The notes beneath the pieces are model-generated. The model saw only the letters and a program-made list of their open reading frames with translations. It ran no database searches and was not told the origin of the DNA. DNA of 53,889 nt from Geminisphaera colitermitum TAV2. Lineage in GTDB: Bacteria; Verrucomicrobiota; Verrucomicrobiia; Opitutales; Opitutaceae. Shown here piece after piece: positions 9,857 to 18,035 of this stretch. Each line of letters opens with the position of its first letter. Positions within the stretch are counted from its first letter, which is position 1. The translations under genes were made by a program, and so were the position numbers. The stretch is taken from positions 1 through 53,889 of the forward strand of contig NZ_ABEA03000189.1 in the NCBI RefSeq assembly GCF_000171235.2. The letters run 5' to 3'.

Positions 9857-10396
9857 ATGCCCGCGCCCGATCCAACCTACGGCCTGATCGCCACCTTCGA
9901 GACCGCGCCCGCGATCTACCACGCCGCGCAAAAAATCCGCGACGCCGGCTACCGCCACTGGGACTGCATCACGCCCTTCCCGATCCACGGCCTCGACGCC
10001 GCCATGGGCGTCAAACGCTCCCGAGTGCCCCGCTTTTCCATCACCGGCGGTATCATCGGATTCACTACCGGCATGACCGGCATCTGGGCGATGAACGCCT
10101 GGGACTACCCGCTCATCGTCGGCGGCAAACCCATGTTCAGCCCCATGTTCGCCTTCCCCGTCAGCTACGAACTCACGATCCTCTTCACCGCCTTTGCCAC
10201 CATCGGCGGCATGTTTATCCTCAACCGCCTGCCCATGCACTACCACCCGGTCCTCAAGAGCGACCGCAGCGTCACCGGCATGGACGACAAATTCCACATC
10301 GTGATCGAGGCGCGCGATCCCAAGTTCGACTCCGCCCGCACCCGCGCCCTCCTCGAACAAGCCGGCGGCCAGGCCATCGCCGAACTGGAACCCTGA
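9857..10396 (+). CDS. actD: Alternative complex III subunit D (DUF3341)
   Basis: 179 aa. The opening YGLIATFETAPAIYHAAQKI and YRHWDCITPFPIHGLDAAMG are the DUF3341 signature. Two membrane helices follow (FSITGGIIGFTTGMTGIWAM and ELTILFTAFATIGGMFIL). ActD is a structural membrane subunit of ACIII. It sits in the usual act order between actC and actE. Confidence 0.95.
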   Translation: MPAPDPTYGLIATFETAPAIYHAAQKIRDAGYRHWDCITPFPIHGLDAAMGVKRSRVPRFSITGGIIGFTTGMTGIWAMNAWDYPLIVGGKPMFSPMFAFPVSYELTILFTAFATIGGMFILNRLPMHYHPVLKSDRSVTGMDDKFHIVIEARDPKFDSARTRALLEQAGGQAIAELEP

Positions 10397-10438
10397 CCCT
10401 CGCCTACCGCCATCACCACACCACTTCATCGCATCGAC

Positions 10439-11086
10439 ATGCGCACCGTTTATCTCGCCACCTTCTTCATCGTCGTGCTCGCGGTCTCGATCCTCGGATT
10501 CCGCGGCACGAACTTCTCGCGTCCCCCGCTGGAGATATTTTCCGACATGGACCACCAGGCCAAATACAAGCCCCAAGCCCAGTCGCAATTCTTCGCCGAC
10601 GGACGCACCGACCGCCCCGCGCCCGCCGGAGTCGTGGCCTTCGGACGCAGCGCCACCACGCCCGACCCCGATTTCCTCCGTGCCGACACCGCTTATTATG
10701 CCGGCAAGAACACCGACGGCACCTTTGCCAAAGGCTTCCCCTCCCAAGCCCCCGTGACCGCCGCCCTCCTCGAACGCGGCGCCGAACGCTACGCCATTTA
10801 CTGCGCCCCCTGCCACGGCGCGCTCGGCGACGGCAACGGCATCACCAAAGCCTACGGCATGGGCGCCACCCCTACCTATCACGACGACCGCCTCCGCATC
10901 ATGGCTGAAGGCGAGATCTACAACACCATCCTCCACGGCAAGGGCAACATGCTCTCCTACGCCGACAAACTCGACGCCCACGACCGCTGGGCCGTCATCG
11001 CCTACGTTCGCGCCCTGCAACGCGCCCAGCACGCCACGCCCGCCGACGTCCCCGCCGCCCACCGCACCGAACTCGGATTGAAGTAA
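10439..11086 (+). CDS. actE: Alternative complex III subunit E, monoheme cytochrome c
   Basis: 215 aa. An N-terminal anchor (VYLATFFIVVLAVSILGFRG) is followed by PLEIFSDMDHQAKYKPQ, conserved in ActE. A class I cytochrome c domain has CAPCHG (about residue 121) and a probable distal methionine in the GNMLSYAD region. It hands electrons from ACIII to the terminal oxidase side. Good match in length and order. A REPIN follows before actF. Confidence 0.95.
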   Translation: MRTVYLATFFIVVLAVSILGFRGTNFSRPPLEIFSDMDHQAKYKPQAQSQFFADGRTDRPAPAGVVAFGRSATTPDPDFLRADTAYYAGKNTDGTFAKGFPSQAPVTAALLERGAERYAIYCAPCHGALGDGNGITKAYGMGATPTYHDDRLRIMAEGEIYNTILHGKGNMLSYADKLDAHDRWAVIAYVRALQRAQHATPADVPAAHRTELGLK

Positions 11087-11120
11087 CATGCCCCCCTCAC
11101 ACCTACAGCACACACATCCT

Positions 11121-11224
11121 GGTAGGGAGGCCTCTCCGAGGCCTCCGCAACCACGCAGCACCCACCTCTTGATTTCGAATCCCTCAACCACGCACGACGG
11201 AGGCCTCGGAGAGACCTCCCTGCC
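11121..11224 (+). repeat. REPIN between actE and actF
   Basis: Arms 11121-11147 and 11198-11224. The right arm has two changes (GAGACC and CTGCC), so it is an older or degraded copy. The spacer contains CCGCAACCACGC...CTCAACCACGC, the same spacer subtype as the copy at 12656. The region is open in one frame for 61 codons from just after actE to the actF start, but I do not regard that as a gene. Confidence 0.92.
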
Positions 11225-11269
11225 GGACACCTTAAACGCCACCGTATCCAATTCGTGGATATCCAATCA

Positions 11270-12640
11270 ATGAGCACCCACGCCGCCACCGCCTCAAGCA
11301 CCGTCGCGCCGACGAACTCCGCCGCCAGCGTCCCCCCCCCCCCCGCCGCCGCCGTTCCCGCTGCTGCTGCGCCCGCTGGCGTCATGCCCGTACCAGCCAC
11401 TGCCGCCGCCAACCGTGCGCTCCTCGTCGGCATCGCCGGACTCGCCGCCACTGCCGCCGGACTCATCTTATCGGGACTCAAGACCGTCGGTTTCTCCTAC
11501 CTCGTCGGCATCACCTTCTGGACCGGCATCGCCCTCGGCATGCTCTTCCTCGTCATGATCCACCACATCTTTGACGCCAGTTGGTCCGTCGTTCTCCGCC
11601 GCCAGTTCGAGCACGGCCTCTCCGCCTTCAAGTGGCTCGCGCTCCTCTTCGTGCCGCTCATCGTCACCGCCCTCTACGACCCCTCGCTCATCTGGAAGTG
11701 GATGGACCCCGCCTACGACCTCGGCAAAGTCGGCGGACACGGCACCGTCGGACACGACATCCTTTGGATCAAAAAATCCGGCCTCCTCGACACCCACTTC
11801 TTCATTGCCGCCACCCTCGCCTCCTTCCTCGTCTGGATCTGGCTCTCCGCCCGCCTGCGCCGCGCCTCGTTCGCGCAAGACGCCGACGGCGACATCAAGT
11901 GGACCCACCAAAACCGCTTCAACGCCGCCCTCGGCCTCCCGCTCGCCGCCATCACGCTCACCCTCTGCATCATCCTCTGGGTCAAGTCGCTCGATTACCA
12001 CTGGTTCTCCACCATGTATGGCGTCTGGTACTTTGCCGGCTGCGCCCGCGCCGCGCTCTCCGCCGGCGTCATCATCATGCTCTGGCTCTGGCAGCGCGGA
12101 GACTACAAAGGCATCCTCAACGACAACCACCTGCACTCCATCGGCCAGCTCATGTTCGCCTTCACCGTCTTCTGGGCCTACGTCACCTTTTCCCAATACT
12201 TCCTCATCTGGAACGCCAACGTCCCCGAGGAAACCTTCTGGTACAACCTCCGCGAACTGAACCCCTCCGACAACTCGCCCAACCAGTGGAAATGGGTCGG
12301 CATGTTCCTCCTCTTCGGCCACTTCTTTTTCCCCTTCTTCGCGCTCATCAGCTACCCGGCCAAAATCTGCAAACCCTGGATGAAGTTCATGAGCTGGTTC
12401 ATCACCTTCGCGTTTCTGATCGACGTCATCTACAACATCCTGCCCTCCAAAAAACTCGCCACCGGCGGACTCGAAGGCGGCAACCCGTATCCCTTTTTCA
12501 GTGACAGCCTGATCTGGGTTGTCACCGCCCTCATCGGCATCGGAGGCATCTGCGTATGGTCCTACCTCCGCAGCTTCCCCACCGCCAAGCTCATCCCGAT
12601 CCGCGACCCCCGCATCAGCGAATGCCTCACACATCATTAA
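11270..12640 (+). CDS. actF: Alternative complex III subunit F, NrfD-like membrane protein
   Basis: 456 aa from the ATG at 11270; an in-frame ATG at 11255 would add five residues. A low-complexity P/A-rich head of about 50 residues contains PPPP from a C13 tract. About ten helices follow. WTGIALGMLFLVMIHHIFDASW and FAFTVFWAYVTFSQYFLIWNAN are typical of ActF, the second NrfD-like subunit of ACIII. The long alanine/proline head is unusual and looks like tolerated expansion. A REPIN follows. Confidence 0.94.
   Translation: MSTHAATASSTVAPTNSAASVPPPPAAAVPAAAAPAGVMPVPATAAANRALLVGIAGLAATAAGLILSGLKTVGFSYLVGITFWTGIALGMLFLVMIHHIFDASWSVVLRRQFEHGLSAFKWLALLFVPLIVTALYDPSLIWKWMDPAYDLGKVGGHGTVGHDILWIKKSGLLDTHFFIAATLASFLVWIWLSARLRRASFAQDADGDIKWTHQNRFNAALGLPLAAITLTLCIILWVKSLDYHWFSTMYGVWYFAGCARAALSAGVIIMLWLWQRGDYKGILNDNHLHSIGQLMFAFTVFWAYVTFSQYFLIWNANVPEETFWYNLRELNPSDNSPNQWKWVGMFLLFGHFFFPFFALISYPAKICKPWMKFMSWFITFAFLIDVIYNILPSKKLATGGLEGGNPYPFFSDSLIWVVTALIGIGGICVWSYLRSFPTAKLIPIRDPRISECLTHH
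11332..11344 (+). repeat. Poly-C tract, 13 C, in the actF head
   Basis: In frame, encoding PPPP at about residues 22-25. A shift here would remove all membrane helices of ActF. Confidence 0.95.
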
Positions 12641-12655
12641 ATCATGATTTCTCCC

Positions 12656-12759
12656 GGTAGGGAGGCCTCTCCGAGGCCTCCGCAACCACGCCTCACTCAC
12701 CATCGACATCCGAATCACTCAACCACGCTCGACGGAGGCCTCGGAGAGGCCTCCCTACC
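12656..12759 (+). repeat. REPIN between actF and the next gene
   Basis: Arms 12656-12682 and 12733-12759, perfect reverse complements. Spacer of the same subtype as the copy at 11121. Confidence 0.95.
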
Positions 12760-12795
12760 GGGACAGACCAACACGACCTCCATTTGAACAATCCC

Positions 12796-13125
12796 ATGAG
12801 CACCGCCGCCGCCGCTCCTGCCAAGCCCACCCCCTTCCTCCTCACGCTTGCCGCCATCGTGGCCGGCTTCGCCATCTTCGCGCTCATTCTCTTCATCGCG
12901 TATCTTCCATCAAAACCGCCCGCGATCCAGGCCGACAACGGCACCCTCACGCCCGCGGAACGCCTCGCCCGACTCAACGAAATGCGCGCCAAGGAACACG
13001 CCGCCGCCACCAGCTATGCCTGGATCGACCAGGAAAAACGCATCGTGCGCATCCCCATCGACGAAGCCGTGCGCCTCACCGTCCGCGACCTCTCCGCCGC
13101 GCAAACCAAGGAGGCATCCCAATGA
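12796..13125 (+). CDS. Small single-helix membrane protein of the ACIII/oxidase locus
   Basis: 109 aa from the ATG at 12796; an in-frame TTG lies at 12784. One membrane helix (FLLTLAAIVAGFAIFALILF) is followed by a soluble tail with TPAERLARLNEMRAKE and YAWIDQEKRIVRIPIDEAV. From memory, the W-x-D...VRIPID motif recurs in small proteins beside bacterial oxidase or ACIII genes, but no function is assigned. The stop overlaps the ccoS start (ATGA at 13122), so it belongs to the operon. An assembly or accessory role for the oxidase is inference from position. Confidence 0.7.
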   Translation: MSTAAAAPAKPTPFLLTLAAIVAGFAIFALILFIAYLPSKPPAIQADNGTLTPAERLARLNEMRAKEHAAATSYAWIDQEKRIVRIPIDEAVRLTVRDLSAAQTKEASQ

Positions 13126-13382
13126 CCGAGACAACCACCGGAGGCACCATGGAATGGTTTTTCTACGCGGTCGCGTTTCCCGTCACCCTGCTCCTGCTCG
13201 CTTCCGCCGCCTATGCCCTTTACTGGGCCTCGCGGCACGGCCAGTTGCAAAACCTCGAACGCGGCGCCACAACCATCTTCGACGACAAAGAACCCATCGG
13301 CACGCAGACCGACTATTTTCCCGGCAAAACCAACCAGGAAAAAACATCCCAGCCCCCGCCCACTCCAGACACTAAACTCTAA
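13122..13382 (+). CDS. ccoS: cbb3-type cytochrome oxidase assembly protein CcoS
   Basis: 86 aa. One helix (FYAVAFPVTLLLLASAAYALYW) is followed by ASRHGQLQNLERGATTIFDD, matching the CcoS/FixS pattern of helix, short SGQFDDLE-like segment and an acidic D-D/E. CcoS is needed for cofactor insertion into cbb3 oxidases. The start at 13122 overlaps the previous stop. An internal ATG at 13149 gives the more usual MEWFFY start. A C-terminal tail rich in P, T and K is extra. Confidence 0.8.
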   Translation: MTETTTGGTMEWFFYAVAFPVTLLLLASAAYALYWASRHGQLQNLERGATTIFDDKEPIGTQTDYFPGKTNQEKTSQPPPTPDTKL

Positions 13383-13396
13383 ACCCTGACCCGTTA

Positions 13397-14914
13397 ATGT
13401 CCGCCTCTTCCCTCACTGCCACGCCGCCGTCCGCCGCCGACCACGCCATCCGGGCCGAACTCAGCGAGATCGACGCCTCCGCCCGCGCCCCCGCGATCTT
13501 CTTCCTCGCTTCCGCCATTGCCTGGCTCCTCGTCGGAACACTCTTCGCACTCATCGCCTCGATCAAACTCCACCTCCCCAGCTTCATTGCGGACATCGAG
13601 TGCCTCTCCTTTCCCCACGCCCGTACCGTCCATCTGAATACCGTCATCTACGGCTGGGCCACCAACGCCGCCATTGCCGTCGCCTTCTGGCTCATGGCGC
13701 GCCTCTCGCGCTCCGTGATCCGCTACTCCGGTTTCCTCTTCATCGCCGGCGCATTCTGGAACATCGGCGTCACCATCGGTATTGTCGGCATCATGCGCGG
13801 CGACTCCACCTCCATCGAATGGCTGGAGATGCCCACCTACGCCACGCCCCTCCTCTTCGTCGCCTACGCCATGATCGGCGCCTGGGCAGTCCTCACCTTC
13901 CGCTTCGGCAAATCGCAGCACATCTACGTCTCGCAATGGTACATCCTCGCCGCCCTCTTCTGGTTCCCGTGGCTCTACTCCATCGCGCAGATCATGCTCA
14001 TCTTCGCCCCCGCGCGCGGCACCGTGCAGAGCCTCGTCAACTGGTGGTTCGCCCACAACGTCCTCGGACTCTGGTTCACCCCCATCGGCCTCGGCGCCGT
14101 GTATTATTTCCTGCCCAAAGTATTGGGTAAACCAATACACAGCTACTACCTCTCCCTCCTCGGCTTCTGGTCCCTCGCGCTTTTCTACAACTGGGCCGGC
14201 GTCCACCACCTCATCGGCGGCCCCGTCCCCGTGTGGGTGCAGTCCTGCGGCATCGTCGCCTCCCTCATGATGACCGTCCCCGTCATCGTCACCGGCATCA
14301 ACCACCACATGACCATGGTCGGCAGTTTCGGCGCGCTGAAGACCAGCCCCACCCTGCGCTTCATTGTTTTCGGCGCGGTCAACTACACCCTCGTCTCGCT
14401 CCAAGGCTCGTCCATGTCGCTGCGCAACCTCTCCGAGATCACCCACTTCACCCAGTACACCGTCGGCCACTCGCACTGGGGCATGTATGCCTTCTTCACC
14501 ATGGTGATGTTTGGCGCCATTTACTACATCATGCCTCGCCTCGTCCTCAAGGAGTGGCCCTCGGCCCGCCTTATCAGTATCCACTTCTGGGCTACGGCGG
14601 TCGGCATCATCTGCTACATCCTCGCCCTCACCTGGGGCGGCGTCCTGCAAGGCCTGCTCCTCAACGCGCCCAAACTCGCCCACGCCCTCGGCATGCCGCA
14701 GCAAACCGGCGACGACCCCGTGGCCTTCATCGAGACCGTGCGCGTGACGATCCCCTGGCTCGAAATCCGCACCTACGCCGGCATCCTCATCACCGTCGGC
14801 CACGTGGCCTTTGCCGTTAACTTTGTCTGGCTCCTCATCCGCAAACGCCCCCCCGGTGCCACCGCGCCCACCCTCTTCACCACGGGACAATCCATGGAGG
14901 TCAACGCCCGATGA
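13397..14914 (+). CDS. ccoN: cbb3-type cytochrome c oxidase catalytic subunit I
   Basis: 505 aa, about twelve helices. Histidines expected for the low-spin heme and the heme-copper centre are visible: HARTVHLNTVIYGW, YNWAGVHHLIGGPVP, GINHHMTM and TVGHSHWGMYAF. These are hallmarks of CcoN, which reduces O2 to water and pumps protons. It directly follows ccoS and overlaps ccoO by ATGA (14911). Linkage to ACIII suggests that quinol-to-oxygen electron flow is encoded in a single unit. Confidence 0.95.
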   Translation: MSASSLTATPPSAADHAIRAELSEIDASARAPAIFFLASAIAWLLVGTLFALIASIKLHLPSFIADIECLSFPHARTVHLNTVIYGWATNAAIAVAFWLMARLSRSVIRYSGFLFIAGAFWNIGVTIGIVGIMRGDSTSIEWLEMPTYATPLLFVAYAMIGAWAVLTFRFGKSQHIYVSQWYILAALFWFPWLYSIAQIMLIFAPARGTVQSLVNWWFAHNVLGLWFTPIGLGAVYYFLPKVLGKPIHSYYLSLLGFWSLALFYNWAGVHHLIGGPVPVWVQSCGIVASLMMTVPVIVTGINHHMTMVGSFGALKTSPTLRFIVFGAVNYTLVSLQGSSMSLRNLSEITHFTQYTVGHSHWGMYAFFTMVMFGAIYYIMPRLVLKEWPSARLISIHFWATAVGIICYILALTWGGVLQGLLLNAPKLAHALGMPQQTGDDPVAFIETVRVTIPWLEIRTYAGILITVGHVAFAVNFVWLLIRKRPPGATAPTLFTTGQSMEVNAR

Positions 14915-15657
14915 ACCGCGCACCACTCCTCTTTCTCGGCATCTTCGTGACGCTGGCCTTTTCCTGGACCGGTATCGTGCTCACCAACCAGATCAGCTAC
15001 GGCAAACTCACGCCCGTGCGCGACGACGACGAAGGCAAAAGCTACCCGCTCCAACTCCCCGGCGCCGCTGCGCGCGGCAAGGAAGTTTACCGCGAGATGG
15101 GCTGCGTGTATTGCCACACCCAGCAAGTCCGCCGCCCCGGCTACGGCGTGGACATCGAACGCGGCTGGGGCGAACGCCAGAGCGTGGCGCGCGACTACAT
15201 CCGCGAGCAACGCGTGTATCTCGGCACCATGCGCACCGGCCCCGACCTCCGCAACGTCGGCGCCCGCTACGCCGGCCAGGGCGGCATCGACTGGCACATG
15301 AAGCACCTCTACGACCCCGTGCTCACCTCGCCCGGATCGATCATGCAGCCCTACCGGTTCCTCTTCGACTATAAACCCGTTGTCGGCGAACCCTCCGCCA
15401 AGGCCATCGACCGCCTCTTCACCGCCGAGGAAAAAGCCCGTTACGGCCTCGACAAACCCGGCTACGAACTCGTCCCCAGCCAGCGCGCGCAGGATCTCGT
15501 GCAATACCTGCTCAGCCTCAACGACAGCTACACCTACCCCGAAGAAGCCCGCCGCGTTTACGTCGAGCCCCCCCCGCCCAAAACGGACAAGCCCGCCGAC
15601 GCCACAGCCCAGCCCGCGGACAAGGCAGAGCCCGCAACCAAGGAGGACAAAAAATGA
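14911..15657 (+). CDS. ccoO: cbb3-type oxidase subunit II, monoheme cytochrome c (CcoO-like)
   Basis: 248 aa. N-terminal anchor LFLGIFVTLAFSWTGIVL, heme site CVYCHTQQVRRPGYG near residue 68, then YLGTMRTGPDLRNVGAR, all typical of CcoO. A Lys/Pro/Ala-rich tail of about 35 residues follows the cytochrome domain. It overlaps both neighbours by ATGA, indicating tight translational coupling. Confidence 0.94.
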   Translation: MNRAPLLFLGIFVTLAFSWTGIVLTNQISYGKLTPVRDDDEGKSYPLQLPGAAARGKEVYREMGCVYCHTQQVRRPGYGVDIERGWGERQSVARDYIREQRVYLGTMRTGPDLRNVGARYAGQGGIDWHMKHLYDPVLTSPGSIMQPYRFLFDYKPVVGEPSAKAIDRLFTAEEKARYGLDKPGYELVPSQRAQDLVQYLLSLNDSYTYPEEARRVYVEPPPPKTDKPADATAQPADKAEPATKEDKK

Positions 15658-16346
15658 GCCCCCTCCCCCCCCCCCCCCCCTCGGGCAACACCAATCCCAA
15701 GCTCGAACAAGCCGCCACGACCGACGAGAGCATCCAGCAAGTCCACTCCATCCTCATCCGCGAAAAACCCGAACCCAGCGAAGGCTACCGGCCCATGCCT
15801 CTGTTCCTGCTCGGGTTCATCTCCGCGATGATTTTTATCTGCTCGGTTTATCTCGTTCATTACCGGGGCGACTTCGATCCCCTCGTTTACGACGAACGCT
15901 ACGACCCCAAGCTCGCCTCCGCCAACGCCGGCCCCGTGCAACTCACTCCCGAGCAAATCATCGCCCAAGGCAAAAAAGCCTACCAAACCTGCTCCACCTG
16001 CCATCAAGCCAACGGTCAGGGACTCAAAGGCACCTATCCCCCGCTGGCCGGTTCCGAATGGGTGCAAGGCAGCGAGGAACGCGTCATCCGCATCCTTCTG
16101 CACGGCCTGACCGGCGAACTCAAAGTCCACGGCGACACGTTCAACGGCAACATGCCAGCATTCGGCCCCGGCGGCGGCTATAACTGGAAGGACGACCGCA
16201 TCGCCCAAGTCCTCACCTACATCCGCCAAGAATGGGGCAACACCGCCCCGCCCATCACTACCGATAAGGTCAAGGAGATCCGCACCACCGCCGCCGCCGA
16301 CCGCAAGACCCCTTGGACCCAGCCCGAGTTGGAAAAAGTCCAGTGA
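15654..16346 (+). CDS. Membrane-anchored cytochrome c, CcoP-like (one heme)
   Basis: 230 aa. One helix (MPLFLLGFISAMIFICSVYLVHY), then a class I cytochrome c domain with CSTCHQANGQG and a distal region NGNMPAFGPGGGYNW. Position after ccoO suggests the third oxidase subunit, but CcoP normally has two hemes and this has one, so it may be a substitute electron-entry subunit. A C16 tract begins in codon 4 (MSPLPPPPP), so any slip would abolish almost the whole protein. It is the last gene of the operon. Confidence 0.85.
   Translation: MSPLPPPPPSGNTNPKLEQAATTDESIQQVHSILIREKPEPSEGYRPMPLFLLGFISAMIFICSVYLVHYRGDFDPLVYDERYDPKLASANAGPVQLTPEQIIAQGKKAYQTCSTCHQANGQGLKGTYPPLAGSEWVQGSEERVIRILLHGLTGELKVHGDTFNGNMPAFGPGGGYNWKDDRIAQVLTYIRQEWGNTAPPITTDKVKEIRTTAAADRKTPWTQPELEKVQ
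15665..15680 (+). repeat. Poly-C tract, 16 C, at codons 4-9 of the CcoP-like gene
   Basis: In frame with 16 C. The position just after the start codon is the classical place for an on/off tract. Confidence 0.95.
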
Positions 16347-16478
16347 CATTAGGAATCTCACGCGGAGGCGCGGAGCCGCGGAGAGAAGAAGTCATTGACG
16401 TAACCGAGCGAAATGATTGAAACGGTTCGGAAATCGGCCCGAAACGGGTCAAAATCGGTAACCGGCGCGAAATGGGTG

Positions 16479-16496
16479 CCCCCCCCCTCCCCCCCC
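16479..16496. repeat. Poly-C tract, 9 C - T - 8 C, intergenic
   Basis: Between the convergent ends of the oxidase operon and the phage-remnant genes. The same gap holds a GC-rich palindromic stretch at about 16360-16388 (GCGGAGGCGCGGAGCCGCGG). Confidence 0.9.
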
Positions 16497-16512
16497 ATAC
16501 ATCGTAAATACA

Positions 16513-16541
16513 AAGCCCCCGCATGAGTCATGCGAGGGCTT
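16513..16541 (-). terminator. Hairpin terminator between convergent units
   Basis: AAGCCCCCGCATGA (16513-16526) pairs with TCATGCGAGGGCTT (16528-16541) with one mismatch. Read on the minus strand the stem ends in GGGCTTTGTATTT, giving a modest T-rich tail for the minus-strand genes. It may also stop the plus-strand oxidase operon. Confidence 0.7.
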
Positions 16542-16575
16542 GAAACAAACAGGGAAAAACAGCCGGGCCAGTCGA

Positions 16576-17151
16576 TCAGGAAAATTCCGGGTTGCGGTAG
16601 AACCTGACCCAGCGGGCGTCCGACTCCTTGTCGTTCGTGTCGATCCGGGTCAGCCGCATCCACTCCACCCATAGAGGCGTGCCATGCACCTGGGTCGGAA
16701 TCATTACGATGCCGGCCTCGCGGAAAATCCGTAGCCAGCGCTCGATGCTGGGCAGTGCCGCCCCCGGCATCACCGGCGGGACAAGCAGCACCAGGCCGGT
16801 GTCCGTGACGATAACCGTCTTGAGCGCGGCCGCCCGTAGCGCCACTTCCACGACCGCCCGGAGTTGCTTTTCCGGGATGGCCGGCCCACCGAAGGCCGGC
16901 GCGGAAAGCACCGGGTTGAGCGTCGCCGGCAACACCAGCGGTGCAGCCGGCGCAGGCGCGTCCGACTCCGCTGGCGGTTCAACGTAAGTGAGCAACTCTT
17001 CATTGCTCACTTCCGGTCCAAACAATGCGTCAAGATCAAGAAGCTTAGCAGGGGCCGCAGACAGGCTGCCCGCACCCCATGCCACCGCGCAAATTAGCGC
17101 GACAGCAGCAAAAGCGAGATGCGCAACAGGCATGTGGTGTGTCAGTTTCAT
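16576..17151 (-). CDS. Exported hypothetical protein, end of the phage-remnant module
   Basis: 191 aa from the ATG at 17151; a longer frame upstream has no signal peptide and no conserved look. A signal peptide is clear (LAFAAVALICAVAWGAGSLSAAPA). The mature part is alanine- and proline-rich, then globular, ending near FREAGIVMIPTQVHGTPLW and RLTRIDTNDKESDARWVRFY. No family recognised. It is co-directional with the tail genes and 26 bases after the next exported gene, so probably part of the same unit. Confidence 0.6.
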   Translation of the reverse strand: MKLTHHMPVAHLAFAAVALICAVAWGAGSLSAAPAKLLDLDALFGPEVSNEELLTYVEPPAESDAPAPAAPLVLPATLNPVLSAPAFGGPAIPEKQLRAVVEVALRAAALKTVIVTDTGLVLLVPPVMPGAALPSIERWLRIFREAGIVMIPTQVHGTPLWVEWMRLTRIDTNDKESDARWVRFYRNPEFS

Positions 17152-17177
17152 CGTGGATTGCCTCGGTCTGTCGCGAA

Positions 17178-17984
17178 TTACTTTTTGGCGTTGGTCAGGC
17201 GCTCCTGGATGGCGTCGATTTGTTCGCGTAATTTGTCGCGGCGCTGCGTGATGGACGGTGTGCTGCCGCCGAGCGAGATCACGCCGTTGAACTCGGCGAG
17301 CAAGTAGTCGATGGCCTCTTTTCGGGCCGCATCTGTATTGGGTGCAAGGATGTTGCGCACCTGCTGATTGAACCAGCGGACGTAAGTGGCGCTCAACTGG
17401 CCCTTGCCGAGATGCTTTTGGTTCCACGCGGGGAGAAAGTCGGCGTAAATGCCCAGGTCATTGGCACGCTTGAGGGCGGCGGCAAACACCGCAGTCGAAT
17501 CGGAGCCTTCCAGCGCGGCAAGTTCGTTGGCCGTGGCGTAATACTGGATGTAATAATAGCTTTGCGATCCTTTGGAAAGGACCAGCAGCTTTGAGGCCAG
17601 CAGCCTGTCGGCGTCGTTCTGGTCAAACACCTTTGCGAGGTTTCCCTCGGCGTCCGTGTTTCTGTGCCCGAGCACGGTTTTGATCAGCCAGGTTGCCAAG
17701 CCGGGATTGACTTCGCCGATGTCCTCCACGTCGGACACGAGGGCATCGAGCGCGGCGATGTTGCCGGCCCTCCAGCTTTGGATGGCGGCTTTGTTTTCGA
17801 GACCGGCCGCGCGGATGGCAGCACGGTCATCGCTGGCGCGCGCTTTGCGGATTTTGGCCTGTCCGTCGGCATAGATGTCGTCGTAGGCGGTCTTGAGGGT
17901 CATGCAGGTCTGCGCCGGCGTGGCCGCAAATGCGAGGCTCGCGCCAAGGGCGAGGGCCGAAATGATGAGGATGGTTTTTCTCAT
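17178..17984 (-). CDS. Exported hypothetical protein, alpha-helical
   Basis: 268 aa. Signal peptide TILIISALALGASLAFAATPA. The remainder reads as amphipathic helices, with a Lys/Arg/Ala-rich stretch after the signal and a C-terminal coiled-coil-like RRDKLREQIDAIQERLTNAKK. No domain recognised. It lies in the minus-strand block with phage tail-like genes. Export is unusual for a virion protein and may mean a host-derived or domesticated function. Confidence 0.6.
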   Translation of the reverse strand: MRKTILIISALALGASLAFAATPAQTCMTLKTAYDDIYADGQAKIRKARASDDRAAIRAAGLENKAAIQSWRAGNIAALDALVSDVEDIGEVNPGLATWLIKTVLGHRNTDAEGNLAKVFDQNDADRLLASKLLVLSKGSQSYYYIQYYATANELAALEGSDSTAVFAAALKRANDLGIYADFLPAWNQKHLGKGQLSATYVRWFNQQVRNILAPNTDAARKEAIDYLLAEFNGVISLGGSTPSITQRRDKLREQIDAIQERLTNAKK

Positions 17985-18035
17985 GATGGTGATGTATTGT
18001 GGTTTTGAATACCCGGACGGTTGTCCGGGAAGTGT

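Noticed and set aside
8375-11266. A 963-codon open frame on the minus strand across actC-actE
   Set aside because: It is antisense to three well-conserved act genes and has a repetitive G/E/V/D composition, the mirror of GC-rich coding sequence. Similar mirrors at 5332-7554, 11468-12718 and 13394-14926 were left out for the same reason.
11088-11273. 61-codon frame between actE and actF
   Set aside because: Almost entirely translated REPIN; open only because the repeat lacks stops in this frame. No independent evidence for a protein.
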